A stretch of 64,000 nt of DNA, taken from contig NZ_VOLC01000010.1 in the NCBI RefSeq assembly GCF_009797935.1, positions 178,833 to 242,832 of the forward strand, written 5' to 3'. The notes below the pieces were generated by a model. That model was not told the DNA's origin, ran no database searches, and saw only the letters and a program-made list of their open reading frames with translations. Source of the stretch: Lunatibacter salilacus. Its GTDB lineage: Bacteria > Bacteroidota > Bacteroidia > Cytophagales > Cyclobacteriaceae. Below, in pieces: positions 16,656-26,340 of this stretch (within the stretch, counting starts at the first letter, position 1; every line of letters starts with the position of its first letter). Made by a program: the position numbers and the translations under genes.

Positions 16656-19067
16656 ATGATAACATCAAAGTTTATTACAGTTGTACTTTTTATTGGATTT
16701 ACCAATTTGAGCGAATTAAAGTCAGCTAATTATTATGTTTCTTCATCAGATGGTAACGATGAAAATACTCAACAACAAGCGACACAAACACAAACACCTT
16801 GGAAATCATTGGCGAAAATCAACTCCTATTTCGGGAGTTTGAAACCTGGAGACAGTGTATTGCTAAAAAGAGGAGATGTTTTCGAAGGTTCATTGGTTTT
16901 GAGCAGCTCTGGTACCAACCAAAGCAAAATAGTAGTTTCCTCCTATGGAGAGGGCCACAGCCCTGTTATTAGTGGTTGGAAAAAGATTAAGAAATGGACA
17001 AAGCATGAGAAACCAGGTATCTGGTCATCGGAATTAGATAGAAATACCTTGCTCAACTTAGTAAGCATAGAAAATAAAATCAAAGAGAAAGGAAGGTATC
17101 CCAATAATGCATTCGTGAACTACAACGTCAATGAAAATGGCCTGATTGAATTACCTTCACACATTAATCCAAAAGCGTGGGAATCGGCAACGTTTGTTAT
17201 TCGGAAAAATCAATGGATTATAGATAAAGTTTCTCCTCTGGAGTACCGTGCAGATGGAATCAGATTAGAAAATAATATGCGATATCCGCCAAAATCGGGA
17301 TATGGGTTGTTTATACAAGATCATATAAACACACTTGATGAGGATGGTGAATGGTATTTTGATGACAAAACGTCAAATTTTTATATTTTTCTAGCAGAAG
17401 GCCAACCTGGCTCAAAAGATATAAAAATTGGTTCCCAAGAGAATTTGCTGACTAATCAAGGTGGGGTTCAACATGTAAAGATCCAGAATTTATGTTTTTC
17501 CGGAGCTAATAAAGATGCTATTTCTTTAGAAAAAGCTTTCAATATTGAGATCAGCAATTGCACAATTGAATATGCGGGAGAGAATGCCGTGTATGCAGTG
17601 GATGTTCCTAACCTTAAATTTGTGAACAACAACGTTGTTACCGCCTTGAACAGTGGGGTTTTCTTCAGATACGGTACCCCAAACTCCATAATAGCTGATA
17701 ATAACATAACTGACATCCACCCATTTTTTGGAATGGGAAAGTCTGGAGACGGAAATGGAGTCGGTATCCACAGTATTTCTGACTTTAGCGTCATTGCAAA
17801 TAACCGACTTTCGAATATTGGATATTCAGGAATTATGTTTAATGGCATCCAAACAATCGTCGAGAGAAATCATATTAATAACTATTGTCTTGTAAAAAAT
17901 GATGGAGGTGGGATCTACACTTACCAAGGAGCCAACAAAAAGCTTAATTTCGGAAGAATAATTAAAGAAAACATCATTGAGAACGGAATTGGCACAACTT
18001 CTGGAACAACTATGTCCAAAAATATTTCAATTCCGCAGGTAGAGGGAATATATCTGGACGATAATGCCTCCGGGATTATGGTCGAAGGAAACACAGTGAA
18101 TAACTCAAGACGTAACGGAATTCATATCCATAATGGTAGAAATATTCAAATTATCCGTAACAAAGTTGCCAACTGTTATATACAGTTGGCTCTCTCAGAC
18201 GATGATCTAGGGGATAGAATTGAAAATATCCGAATTGAGGAAAACCAATTTGCAGCTTTCTCTGATCACCAAAACTTAGTCTCAATCGCTTCAAATATTG
18301 ACAATCATGCCACAATGGCGAATTTTGGGAACAATACGTATATTACTCCCGAAAATCAAAAATTATTCTATTTAATTCAAAAGCAACAACCAGACCGCTC
18401 ATATGAAACCAGTTTTATGAATTTAAGGATGATTGAGGCATTTGGAATTAAAGAGGAATCTCCAATAAGAATTGTACTTCCTTCCAGTACCCAAACGAAA
18501 TACAATCTATCAAATCAACAGGGAGACGCAAAGAAAATTTCCCTCTCCACTTTCAAAATTTTTAATGATGGGAGCGAAATCTCGAGCATTGAAAGCCAAA
18601 TTAAAATACAATTTAAAAAACCATTCGGAGCTGTCGCAGTTGGTTTTCCCCAAATCTCCGATGATAACCTTTATCAACTATCTTTCAATGCGAATACCGA
18701 ACAAACCCAAATACTTCACCTTTTTTTAAGACTTGACGGAAGACCATGGTCGAACTTATCTCTTACCCAACCGGTCATGTTATCTCCCTTACAAACGGAA
18801 TATACTGTAAATTTAGGTAAAACAGAAAATGCGGATCGAATTTTATTGTTGATTTTTTCACAGGACTCGTCTAAAGATATAGGTCTATCGAATTTACAGG
18901 TAACAGCGCACCGAGTTGATGAAGCCGCACATCAGGCTCTTCTATTCCATAACCCTACCGACTCAGAGATTCTTCTTACCGATCCGTCAAAAATCGTGAT
19001 CCCTGCTGAAGGAACTGATAGGTCATTGGTTCTCAAACCATTTCAATCTATTTTACTGTACAAATAG
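16656..19067 (+). CDS. secreted right-handed beta-helix protein, short paralogue without malectin modules or T9SS domain
   Basis: An 803-residue protein from the ATG at 16656. The frame also allows a TTG seven codons upstream, but the ATG gives a clean signal peptide (ITSKFITVVLFIGFTNLSELKSA). It aligns along its length with the first 810 residues of its neighbours: the opening YYVSSSDGNDE, PWKSLAKIN, LKPGDSVLLKRGDVF, the beta-helix with its INNYCLVKNDGGGIYTY rung, then the jelly-roll-like segment. It stops exactly where the others pass into Ig and malectin modules (FQSILLYK aligns with YQSVVLFK and YSGIALFK). It has no T9SS tail, so it should be left in the periplasm or use another export route. 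No catalytic site was recognised. Confidence 0.83.
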   Translation: MITSKFITVVLFIGFTNLSELKSANYYVSSSDGNDENTQQQATQTQTPWKSLAKINSYFGSLKPGDSVLLKRGDVFEGSLVLSSSGTNQSKIVVSSYGEGHSPVISGWKKIKKWTKHEKPGIWSSELDRNTLLNLVSIENKIKEKGRYPNNAFVNYNVNENGLIELPSHINPKAWESATFVIRKNQWIIDKVSPLEYRADGIRLENNMRYPPKSGYGLFIQDHINTLDEDGEWYFDDKTSNFYIFLAEGQPGSKDIKIGSQENLLTNQGGVQHVKIQNLCFSGANKDAISLEKAFNIEISNCTIEYAGENAVYAVDVPNLKFVNNNVVTALNSGVFFRYGTPNSIIADNNITDIHPFFGMGKSGDGNGVGIHSISDFSVIANNRLSNIGYSGIMFNGIQTIVERNHINNYCLVKNDGGGIYTYQGANKKLNFGRIIKENIIENGIGTTSGTTMSKNISIPQVEGIYLDDNASGIMVEGNTVNNSRRNGIHIHNGRNIQIIRNKVANCYIQLALSDDDLGDRIENIRIEENQFAAFSDHQNLVSIASNIDNHATMANFGNNTYITPENQKLFYLIQKQQPDRSYETSFMNLRMIEAFGIKEESPIRIVLPSSTQTKYNLSNQQGDAKKISLSTFKIFNDGSEISSIESQIKIQFKKPFGAVAVGFPQISDDNLYQLSFNANTEQTQILHLFLRLDGRPWSNLSLTQPVMLSPLQTEYTVNLGKTENADRILLLIFSQDSSKDIGLSNLQVTAHRVDEAAHQALLFHNPTDSEILLTDPSKIVIPAEGTDRSLVLKPFQSILLYK

Positions 19068-19764
19068 TCGTCTTGTTTTTGCTTAGAACAGTGCATTTTT
19101 TAATAACCAACGCATTATTAAACGTCGTTACTTACCACTAAATTTTTATTTTACAAGAGATTTATATTCCATTTAAACACTGTACCGTAAATGAATGCAC
19201 GGTGAGCGCACAAAACTATTCCATCTGATCCAAAGACATTCCGGTTTCCACTTTACTATACTATTTTAACCTTTTTGATAGGAGTGTGGTCCCGACGATG
19301 TCTTCGTGGAGGACTTGTATCCGCATTGTATCTACTTCTACCCTATTTGAGGTCGCAATAGCTGCACTTATGGAAACAAGGTGACAGCTTCCTTTTCCAT
19401 TTGGCTTTTGAATGCTGTTCCATTAAATGAACTCCACAAAAATTTTCGCATTTTTTATTTTTATTCGATTTACCCAACATCCACAGAATTCATAATTCGA
19501 AATACGAATTAGTATTTTTAAAATAAATCATGTGCTTTTTACAACGTCACATGCTGTAAAATAATTCGACCCCAAATTTGTAAATGAGATTTTTATATCA
19601 CTACTTATCGAAAACAGAAATCTTTTTAGAATTATATTTTTAGTAATACAAAAAACAAAAAATTTAATTTCAAAAAGCAAAATGCCAATTTAATAATTTG
19701 AAAATCAGATTTAGCTAGATAAAATTCAATTAAAACTTTTGAGTAATTCGAAAAGAAACAGGTA
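19068..19764. other. 697-bp non-coding region between beta-helix genes
   Basis: There is no open frame above 60 codons in a sensible context. The middle part (about 19200-19450) is less AT-rich than its flanks and could be a coding remnant, but I recognise no protein family in any frame. The last 250 bp are very AT-rich and probably contain the promoter of the 5.1-kb gene that follows. No strong terminator is visible after 19067. Confidence 0.4.
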
Positions 19765-22700
19765 ATGGGAAAATTAAATATCAAAGTTATGAAACGTGTA
19801 GGAAGAAAATTTGGGATGATCATAGTGGCGATATTAATCAGCCATTTGACGTATGCAGCAGATTATTACATTTCAAGTAGTATCGGTGATGACAAGCGCA
19901 CGGCTTTACAAGCACAAAATCCGGAAACTCCCTGGAAAAGTATAGAAAAAGTAAACGCAGTCTTTTCCACACTTAAACCAGGTGATGGAGTATTTTTCAA
20001 AAGAGGAGATTCATTTTATGGCACAATTCATTTGACTGCCTCCGGAGTAATGGGAAGTCCAATTCGCCTAGATGCATATGGGGTAGGAGAAGAACCCATA
20101 ATTACTTCGTTCCAAAAAATTTCCCAATGGACATCTAAAGGAAATGGGGTATTCGAAAGCCAATCCATTTTAAATACCAATCTAGTAAAAACTCTATTGG
20201 TAGACGGTGAATCACATTTTATGGGACGTTTCCCTAACGCAGACGCAATTAATGAGGGATATCTAAGAATTTCGGGAATAAGCGGTGGGAAAACACTATC
20301 TAGTGCTCAATTATCTGCCTCACCGAACTGGGCTGGTGGAGATGTCGTAATCAGAAAAAATCAATGGATCATTGATACCCATAAAATATCTAGTCATAAT
20401 GGTAATTCAGTTACCTACACTGGGAATGAATCTTATCCGTCAATTAAAGACTATGGTTTCTTTATTCAAAACCATATTTCAACATTAGACAGGTTTGGAG
20501 AATGGTATTTTAACCCTACTTCTAAAAAAATGAGCATGTTCTTCGGAAATGTGTCACCTAATGGACGCAATATTGAAGTAAGCACTCTAAACAATTTAGT
20601 GACTAAGTCATACGGTGCAAGCTATATAACTTTTCAAAATCTGATTCTCAAAGGGTCCAATTCCGATGTTGTTGACATCTCCGGGGGACGGGACATTAAG
20701 TTCAATAAAGTCAAAATCAAATTTGCTGGGGAAAGCGGAATTTACGTGAGAAGCGTTGTAAACCTTTCATTTGAAAATAGTTATGTTGAGAATTGCTTAA
20801 ACAATGGTATTAATTTACGATACGGAAATCCGAATGCATCAATAAAAAATAACATTGTGAAAAATTCCGCGAGATTTCCCGGCGGCGTTAGAAATGGCGA
20901 TGGATCAGGAAATGGGATAATAGCCCTTGACGACAACACCATAATTGAGGGAAATGAAGTGTACAATACGGGTTATCTAGGGATTCAGTTTGGTGGAAAT
21001 AACACAATTGTTAAAAACAATTTCATTGATAACTTTTGTTTAATAAAAGGAGATGGCGGTGGTATCTACACCTATGTAGGTGACAATAATAAAACCTTTC
21101 ACAACAGAAAGATAGTCAGTAATATAATTATTAATGGAAAGGGAAATCTGGGAGGGCTGCCAAACAACTCAAGCTATCCCCGAGGCATGGCTGAAGGAAT
21201 TTTTATGGATGACAATGCCAATGGCATTGAGATTTCAAATAATACAATCGGCCATACAGAAAACAGTGGTGTTAAAATGTCGAATGTGAGAAACATTATT
21301 GTCAAAGATAATTTAATCTACGACACAGACCATAGCATAACGCTTGACAATAACATAAGGGGAGCCGACGTGAAAAATGTGACAATGTCGAACAATACAT
21401 ATTTTGCTAAAACAAATCTACAAAACTCATACACATTCCTTTCTCACAAAAATGATGTCAAAGAGATGGGAGCGTTTGATAACAACGTATTTTTCCGTCC
21501 GTTTGGAGATCCCTATTCCATTTTCACCAGACAATTAGTAAATGGAACCAATGTCGAAACCCGTCAGAATCTATCCAGCTTCAAAAATATGTTTGGAAAG
21601 GATAATAATTCAAAAAGCAATGAGAATGTTTTTCCCAAATATGAAAATATTGTAGTAAAAGGTGAAAATTTTTTCAAAAATGGCCAATTTAATGGCAGTT
21701 TGAATGATATCCATTTTACCCGGGCACAGCCATCAGTTATACCTAACAAAATAAATGGACCTACACTGCAGATTGTTGCAAATGATAATGCTTTCTCTTT
21801 TATAAAATTGGGAAATTTAAAAAAGGAAAAAAAGTACCTTATAAGACTTAATTCCTCTGCCTCACAAAATGCTGCAATAAGTGTTCATTTCCGACATTCA
21901 GGTTCACCTTGGCACCTCATATCCCCTATCTCAACTTTTGATTTGACATCAAGCACCGCCATATATCAAACAATACTATCTCCCTTACTGGATGTAGCTG
22001 ACGCAGCTTTGATACTTACCTTTAAAAACCCAAACACAACTTATTGGATAGATGACTTAGAGATTGTTGAAGTAGAAGCCAATGAGGTAAGGATAGACGA
22101 AAAGATTCTATTTGAATTTAATGCGACAAACCAGTCCAAAAAAGTATTACTTCAAGGAAAATATGTGGATGCAAAATTAAAGGAATTCACCGGTGAGGTA
22201 ACGCTGGCACCATATTCTGGAATCGCTCTTTTCAAGACAGGGGATGTAGAAAAGCCTGTTGAAAAGAATAAGCCAGAGGATCCTGAAATCGTGATTTCAC
22301 TTAATAAGAGTATAGATAAAATAACAACAAAAGACTCCGTACAAATATCGCTAGGCATTGCTAATAACCAAAATGCCGGAATGACTTCTGCTACATTTTA
22401 TTGTGGTCTGAACGAAATTGGGAAGTGTAACACCTATCCTTTTAATATCAATTGGAAAAACCTGCAACCTGGTGAACAGTATATTTGGGCGTCTCTCAAT
22501 GATGGAAATGGCCGGACTTTTAATTCAGAGGAAATCAATCTTAATATTACACAGGCAAAAACCACCGAAGACACCGAGAGAAATTACAAAGAACCCCATG
22601 TAGGGTTTGGCGATTTGAAATTCAAATCAGAAGGCATTTATATAAACACAGGAAGCACCAGGGATGCTATTTACAATTCTGTGAATTTCGCATCTGAATA

Positions 22701-24918
22701 TGTAAATAAAAATTACTCAGGTGGGTTTACTGAATCCTTCGACGCTCCGAATATTGAGCCAATATTTAAAAGCCAACGGTTTGCAAAATTATTAGTTTAC
22801 GATATCCCGTTGAAAAACGGTACCTATAATATAGTTACTTTTCATAATGAGGTCTACTTCGGCAATAAAGTAGCCACCACAGGGCCTAACAAGAGAGTCT
22901 ACAATATATCAATTGAAGACAAACTTGTAAAAAAAGACTTCGATCTGTTTGTGGAAAACAACAATAAGCCAATTAGTCTATTATTTAAAGACATTAAGGT
23001 GATAGACGGAAACTTGACTTTAAAATTAGAATCAATTATAGGCCACGCAGCAATTTCGGGAATTGCAATTATTCCAGTTGATACAAATATTCCTCCGGTC
23101 GTGGATAATACGAAATCCCTTCCCAAAAATGGTATATATATAAATGCAGGGAGTAATAAAGATGTGGATTTTCAGGGAACCAAATTTGAATCAGATTTTC
23201 AAAACAGCCATTTTAATGGTGGCTTCTTCGAATCACATGCTTTAGCGAGTGATCAGGAGCTATTTCAATCCCAGCGATTTTCAAAAAATCTGGTTTATGA
23301 CGTTCCCGTTTCAAATGGCAAATATACAGTAATTACCTATCACAATGAAGTGTATTTTGGAAATCGAGTGCCTGCCAAAGGACCTGGTCTGAGAGTTTTT
23401 GATATTTTCATAGAGGGCAAACTCGTCAAGAAAAATTTAGATCTATTTGTGGAAAATAAATCTAAACAGTTTGAGCTCATATTTGAAAATGTTGAAGTGA
23501 ACGATGGAAAAGTGACAATAAATCTGGTTTCATCTGTTGCAGACGCAGCAATTTCGGGCATTGCAATTCTGCCTGAATCAACCAATGATGGGGATGATCA
23601 AGTAAAGGAAACTATATCTAAAGAGGCAATTCATATAAATACCGGTAATTCGAGATCAGGAGAATACAAAGGAATTCAATTTGAATCGGAATTTACCGGG
23701 AAATATTACAATACCGGATATATTGAAGGCATTGCGTCAGCTAGCATCCACACTATGATGCAAAGTCAGCGGTTCGCCAAAGACTTGGTGTATGAAATAC
23801 CGGTAAAAAATGGTAAATATAATGTCGTCACCTATCACAATGAAGTCTATTTTGGGCAAAAGGTAAGTACGACAGGTCCTAATAAACGGGTCTATTCGAT
23901 TTCAATTCAAGATAAAGAAGTAAAGAAAAACTTTGACCTTTTTGTTGTAAACAATAACAAAGAAATTGCACTGGAGCATAAAGATATCGAGGTAAAAAAT
24001 GGTTTGATGAAAATTAGGCTGTTAGCGGTAATAGGGCATGCAGCAATTTCAGGAATTTCAATTATTCCCGTTGATGCAAATATTCCTCCGGTCGTGGATA
24101 ATACCCTTCCCAAAAATGGAGTATATATAAATGCAGGAAGTAACAACGATGCGGATTTTCATGGAACCAAATTTGAATCAGATTTTCAAAACAGGCATTT
24201 TAACGGAAGTTTCTTCGAATCACATGTTTCAGCGAGTGATCAGGAGTTATTTCAATCCCAGCGATTTGCAAAAAATCTAGTTTATGATGTTCCCGTTTCA
24301 AATGGCAAATATACAGTCATTACCTATCACAATGAAGTGTATTTTGGAAATCGAGTGGCCGCCACAGGACCTGGACGGAGAGTTTTTGATATTTTTATAG
24401 AGGGCAAACTCGTCAAGAAAAATTTAGATCTATTTGTGGAAAATAATTCTAAACAGTTTGAGCTCATCTTTGAAAATATTGAAGTAAAAGATGGGAAAAT
24501 GACAATAAATCTGGTTTCATCTGTTGCAGACGCTGCCATTTCCGGTATCGCAATTTTCCCAAGTAATGAAAAATTCAGCCCAGAAATGGCCAACCTTCGG
24601 CAATTAAATGGCGAACTTACCGATCCAGAATCTGAAAGTTTAAATTTCGGAAATTTCAAGGACGCGAAAGCCAAACTCTTTCCAAATCCTGCATCAAGTC
24701 AAGTCAATTTAGTTTTGGATTCAGAATACCCCAATTCCAGAATTATGATACACGACACATCCGGTCAGCTGGTCAGATTCTATAACCAAAGTGAAATATA
24801 TTTCAATAACGGAACATTGAGTATTCCGCTGTTGGATTTAAAACAAGGTGTTTATATTGTATCTGTGGTTTCCGAACGAGGTGTACAATTCAAGGAAAAA
24901 TTAATGGTTACGAAGTAG
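19765..24918 (+). CDS. giant secreted right-handed beta-helix protein with four malectin-like modules and T9SS sorting domain
   Basis: The largest protein of the window, 1717 residues. The signal peptide is around residues 10-32 (a second Met at residue 9 may be the true start). The beta-helix region (about 33-600), the jelly-roll-like segment (about 625-820) and an Ig-like segment (about 835-925) match its two neighbours. Four malectin-like modules then begin near residues 953, 1125, 1290 and 1452. Modules 2 and 4 are almost identical, and modules 1 and 3 resemble each other, so the array is A-B-A'-B and grew by duplication of a two-module unit. The last 90 residues (from AKLFPNPASSQVNL) are a T9SS C-terminal domain, giving cell-surface or extracellular delivery. 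It is probably a glycan-binding surface protein or glycan-active enzyme; a catalytic role is not shown. A terminator follows at 25007. Confidence 0.88.
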   Translation: MGKLNIKVMKRVGRKFGMIIVAILISHLTYAADYYISSSIGDDKRTALQAQNPETPWKSIEKVNAVFSTLKPGDGVFFKRGDSFYGTIHLTASGVMGSPIRLDAYGVGEEPIITSFQKISQWTSKGNGVFESQSILNTNLVKTLLVDGESHFMGRFPNADAINEGYLRISGISGGKTLSSAQLSASPNWAGGDVVIRKNQWIIDTHKISSHNGNSVTYTGNESYPSIKDYGFFIQNHISTLDRFGEWYFNPTSKKMSMFFGNVSPNGRNIEVSTLNNLVTKSYGASYITFQNLILKGSNSDVVDISGGRDIKFNKVKIKFAGESGIYVRSVVNLSFENSYVENCLNNGINLRYGNPNASIKNNIVKNSARFPGGVRNGDGSGNGIIALDDNTIIEGNEVYNTGYLGIQFGGNNTIVKNNFIDNFCLIKGDGGGIYTYVGDNNKTFHNRKIVSNIIINGKGNLGGLPNNSSYPRGMAEGIFMDDNANGIEISNNTIGHTENSGVKMSNVRNIIVKDNLIYDTDHSITLDNNIRGADVKNVTMSNNTYFAKTNLQNSYTFLSHKNDVKEMGAFDNNVFFRPFGDPYSIFTRQLVNGTNVETRQNLSSFKNMFGKDNNSKSNENVFPKYENIVVKGENFFKNGQFNGSLNDIHFTRAQPSVIPNKINGPTLQIVANDNAFSFIKLGNLKKEKKYLIRLNSSASQNAAISVHFRHSGSPWHLISPISTFDLTSSTAIYQTILSPLLDVADAALILTFKNPNTTYWIDDLEIVEVEANEVRIDEKILFEFNATNQSKKVLLQGKYVDAKLKEFTGEVTLAPYSGIALFKTGDVEKPVEKNKPEDPEIVISLNKSIDKITTKDSVQISLGIANNQNAGMTSATFYCGLNEIGKCNTYPFNINWKNLQPGEQYIWASLNDGNGRTFNSEEINLNITQAKTTEDTERNYKEPHVGFGDLKFKSEGIYINTGSTRDAIYNSVNFASEYVNKNYSGGFTESFDAPNIEPIFKSQRFAKLLVYDIPLKNGTYNIVTFHNEVYFGNKVATTGPNKRVYNISIEDKLVKKDFDLFVENNNKPISLLFKDIKVIDGNLTLKLESIIGHAAISGIAIIPVDTNIPPVVDNTKSLPKNGIYINAGSNKDVDFQGTKFESDFQNSHFNGGFFESHALASDQELFQSQRFSKNLVYDVPVSNGKYTVITYHNEVYFGNRVPAKGPGLRVFDIFIEGKLVKKNLDLFVENKSKQFELIFENVEVNDGKVTINLVSSVADAAISGIAILPESTNDGDDQVKETISKEAIHINTGNSRSGEYKGIQFESEFTGKYYNTGYIEGIASASIHTMMQSQRFAKDLVYEIPVKNGKYNVVTYHNEVYFGQKVSTTGPNKRVYSISIQDKEVKKNFDLFVVNNNKEIALEHKDIEVKNGLMKIRLLAVIGHAAISGISIIPVDANIPPVVDNTLPKNGVYINAGSNNDADFHGTKFESDFQNRHFNGSFFESHVSASDQELFQSQRFAKNLVYDVPVSNGKYTVITYHNEVYFGNRVAATGPGRRVFDIFIEGKLVKKNLDLFVENNSKQFELIFENIEVKDGKMTINLVSSVADAAISGIAIFPSNEKFSPEMANLRQLNGELTDPESESLNFGNFKDAKAKLFPNPASSQVNLVLDSEYPNSRIMIHDTSGQLVRFYNQSEIYFNNGTLSIPLLDLKQGVYIVSVVSERGVQFKEKLMVTK
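23092..24562 (+). repeat. direct repeat inside the giant beta-helix gene (malectin modules 2 and 4)
   Basis: The segments 23092-23575 and 24085-24562 are nearly identical at nucleotide level. The offset is 987-993 bp; a 6-bp deletion accounts for the change. Each encodes one linker plus one malectin-like module. The intervening segment carries the diverged module 3. This shows recent in-frame tandem duplication of a two-module unit and is a likely site of recombination and of assembly error. Confidence 0.85.
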
Positions 24919-25233
24919 GCATTATGCAGATCGATAACGAAGTGCATTGTGGACACTTCAGCTTAGTTAATAGGGTAAAAAACAGTACGTAATACTTACC
25001 TAAAATAAAAAAGGCGGCATCTAAATTAGATGCCGCCTTTTTTCTAGTCTTCACTATTTAAAAATTACTGGAAGATTCCAAATGACAGGATATTCATCGG
25101 TCAGCAGACAAACTTGCAGTTCTTGCCTGGATGTCCCAACAGAACCCAGGTACCTTCCGCAAATTGACAATCACAAAATATCATCTTAAAATTACAACAA
25201 AAATCTTCCTTTATAGATTCTACTGAAAAATAA
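24919..25233. other. convergent intergenic region between the beta-helix genes and the exopolysaccharide locus
   Basis: 315 bp between converging transcription units. It holds the terminator at 25007-25043. The rest shows no coding signal or repeat. Confidence 0.6.
25007..25043. terminator. bidirectional terminator between the beta-helix genes and the exopolysaccharide locus
   Basis: Perfect 12-bp stem AAGGCGGCATCT / AGATGCCGCCTT with a 5-base loop, A run before and T run after. It can end both convergent transcripts. Confidence 0.93.
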
Positions 25234-26328
25234 CTAATTACTGTTTTTCAGTTGCTGAAATACGAAATGTAAATTTTCCGCGAATATTTCAGAATTGAAT
25301 TTTTCCTCATACACTCTTCCCGCGTTATAGACCATCTCATTCCAAAGGTTTTTGTCATTTAAAAGTAAATTTACACTACGTACCCATCCCTCCTTATCAA
25401 ACATATCCACCATTAAACCGAGCCCCTCTTCTTCTACATTTAAATTCAGAGATAAATTTTTGGTAATTATCGTTGGTTTTCCAAGAGCAACAACATCTTG
25501 TAAACTTGTCATTCCCTGACAACCTTCATCACCTTTAGAGAATTTCAATGGAATTAATATTGCGAGCGCATCCGCATAGTGAGGCAGCAGCTCAGCATAG
25601 GAGATACGCTTGGAAAAAATGAAAACATTTGGTGGTAAATCGTCAACCTTTGGAACTGTGGTTTCGGTGCAGTAAATGTGCAACGGAAAATCAATCTCTC
25701 TAAATGCTTCGATTAATGTAGCATAATCTCTATCGGTATGTCCAGCACTAATAAAGTACCTACAGGACTCGAAAGACTGCCTGCTACTCAAAAACTTCTT
25801 GTAAAATAATGTGTCAGGTCCCCATTGTGCGACAAAAAACTTTTTTCCAATTAGGTCCTTATCAAGCCCGAGCACTTGGACTGTATCCTTTAGTAAGGTT
25901 TCGCTTAAAAATACAACAGCATCTTGTAAAAGCAGTCCCCGTCTTGCTATCGCCCTCTTTAGATTACTGTCAGATTTAGTTCCTAAAAATGGTTGATGAA
26001 TCAGGGAAACCATCGGTACTTTAAACAAACCCAGCCATTTCAAAACTAGAAGCAATTTAGAATTTGACGAGGCATAGGGGAGATAAAGCACGTAATTCCT
26101 TCGCTTCCAAAAGATAAGCCTTAATTGCTGATCCAAGAAATTGACTCCGAAAAGGCGACCTATATTGTTGAGGAATGGGTACTTAACATGACGAAACAAA
26201 ATAAAATTGTAATTATAATTTCTTTCTAACTCCACCTTACCCCACACATGATGGCTCCCGCTTACTCCTTGTTGCCAAAGGCGATAGGCATTATCCATGG
26301 GATAATTGTTAATTAAAACTACATTCAT
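25234..26328 (-). CDS. glycosyltransferase, GT-B fold (family 1/4-like)
   Basis: A 364-residue protein with a Rossmann-like N-terminal half and a C-terminal half typical of GT4-like enzymes: YFISAGHTDRDYATLIEAF, the HIYCTETTVP strand, ISYAELLPHYADALAILIPL, then GMTSLQDVVALGKPTIITK and the final VNLLLNDKNLWNEMVYNAGRVYEEKF helix. It should add a sugar to the lipid-linked exopolysaccharide repeat unit at the cytoplasmic face. Donor and acceptor are unknown. It is the last gene of the minus-strand locus, 12 bp after the WecG/TagA-type gene. Confidence 0.8.
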   Translation of the reverse strand: MNVVLINNYPMDNAYRLWQQGVSGSHHVWGKVELERNYNYNFILFRHVKYPFLNNIGRLFGVNFLDQQLRLIFWKRRNYVLYLPYASSNSKLLLVLKWLGLFKVPMVSLIHQPFLGTKSDSNLKRAIARRGLLLQDAVVFLSETLLKDTVQVLGLDKDLIGKKFFVAQWGPDTLFYKKFLSSRQSFESCRYFISAGHTDRDYATLIEAFREIDFPLHIYCTETTVPKVDDLPPNVFIFSKRISYAELLPHYADALAILIPLKFSKGDEGCQGMTSLQDVVALGKPTIITKNLSLNLNVEEEGLGLMVDMFDKEGWVRSVNLLLNDKNLWNEMVYNAGRVYEEKFNSEIFAENLHFVFQQLKNSN

Positions 26329-26340
26329 AGAGGAATGAAT

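Noticed and set aside
19200..19450. Possible insertion-sequence relic between beta-helix genes
   Set aside because: Composition differs slightly, but no frame shows a recognisable transposase motif and no terminal inverted repeats were found.
23092..24562. Regular repeats considered as a CRISPR-like or tandem non-coding array
   Set aside because: They are in-frame protein module duplications about 1 kb apart, not short direct repeats with spacers.
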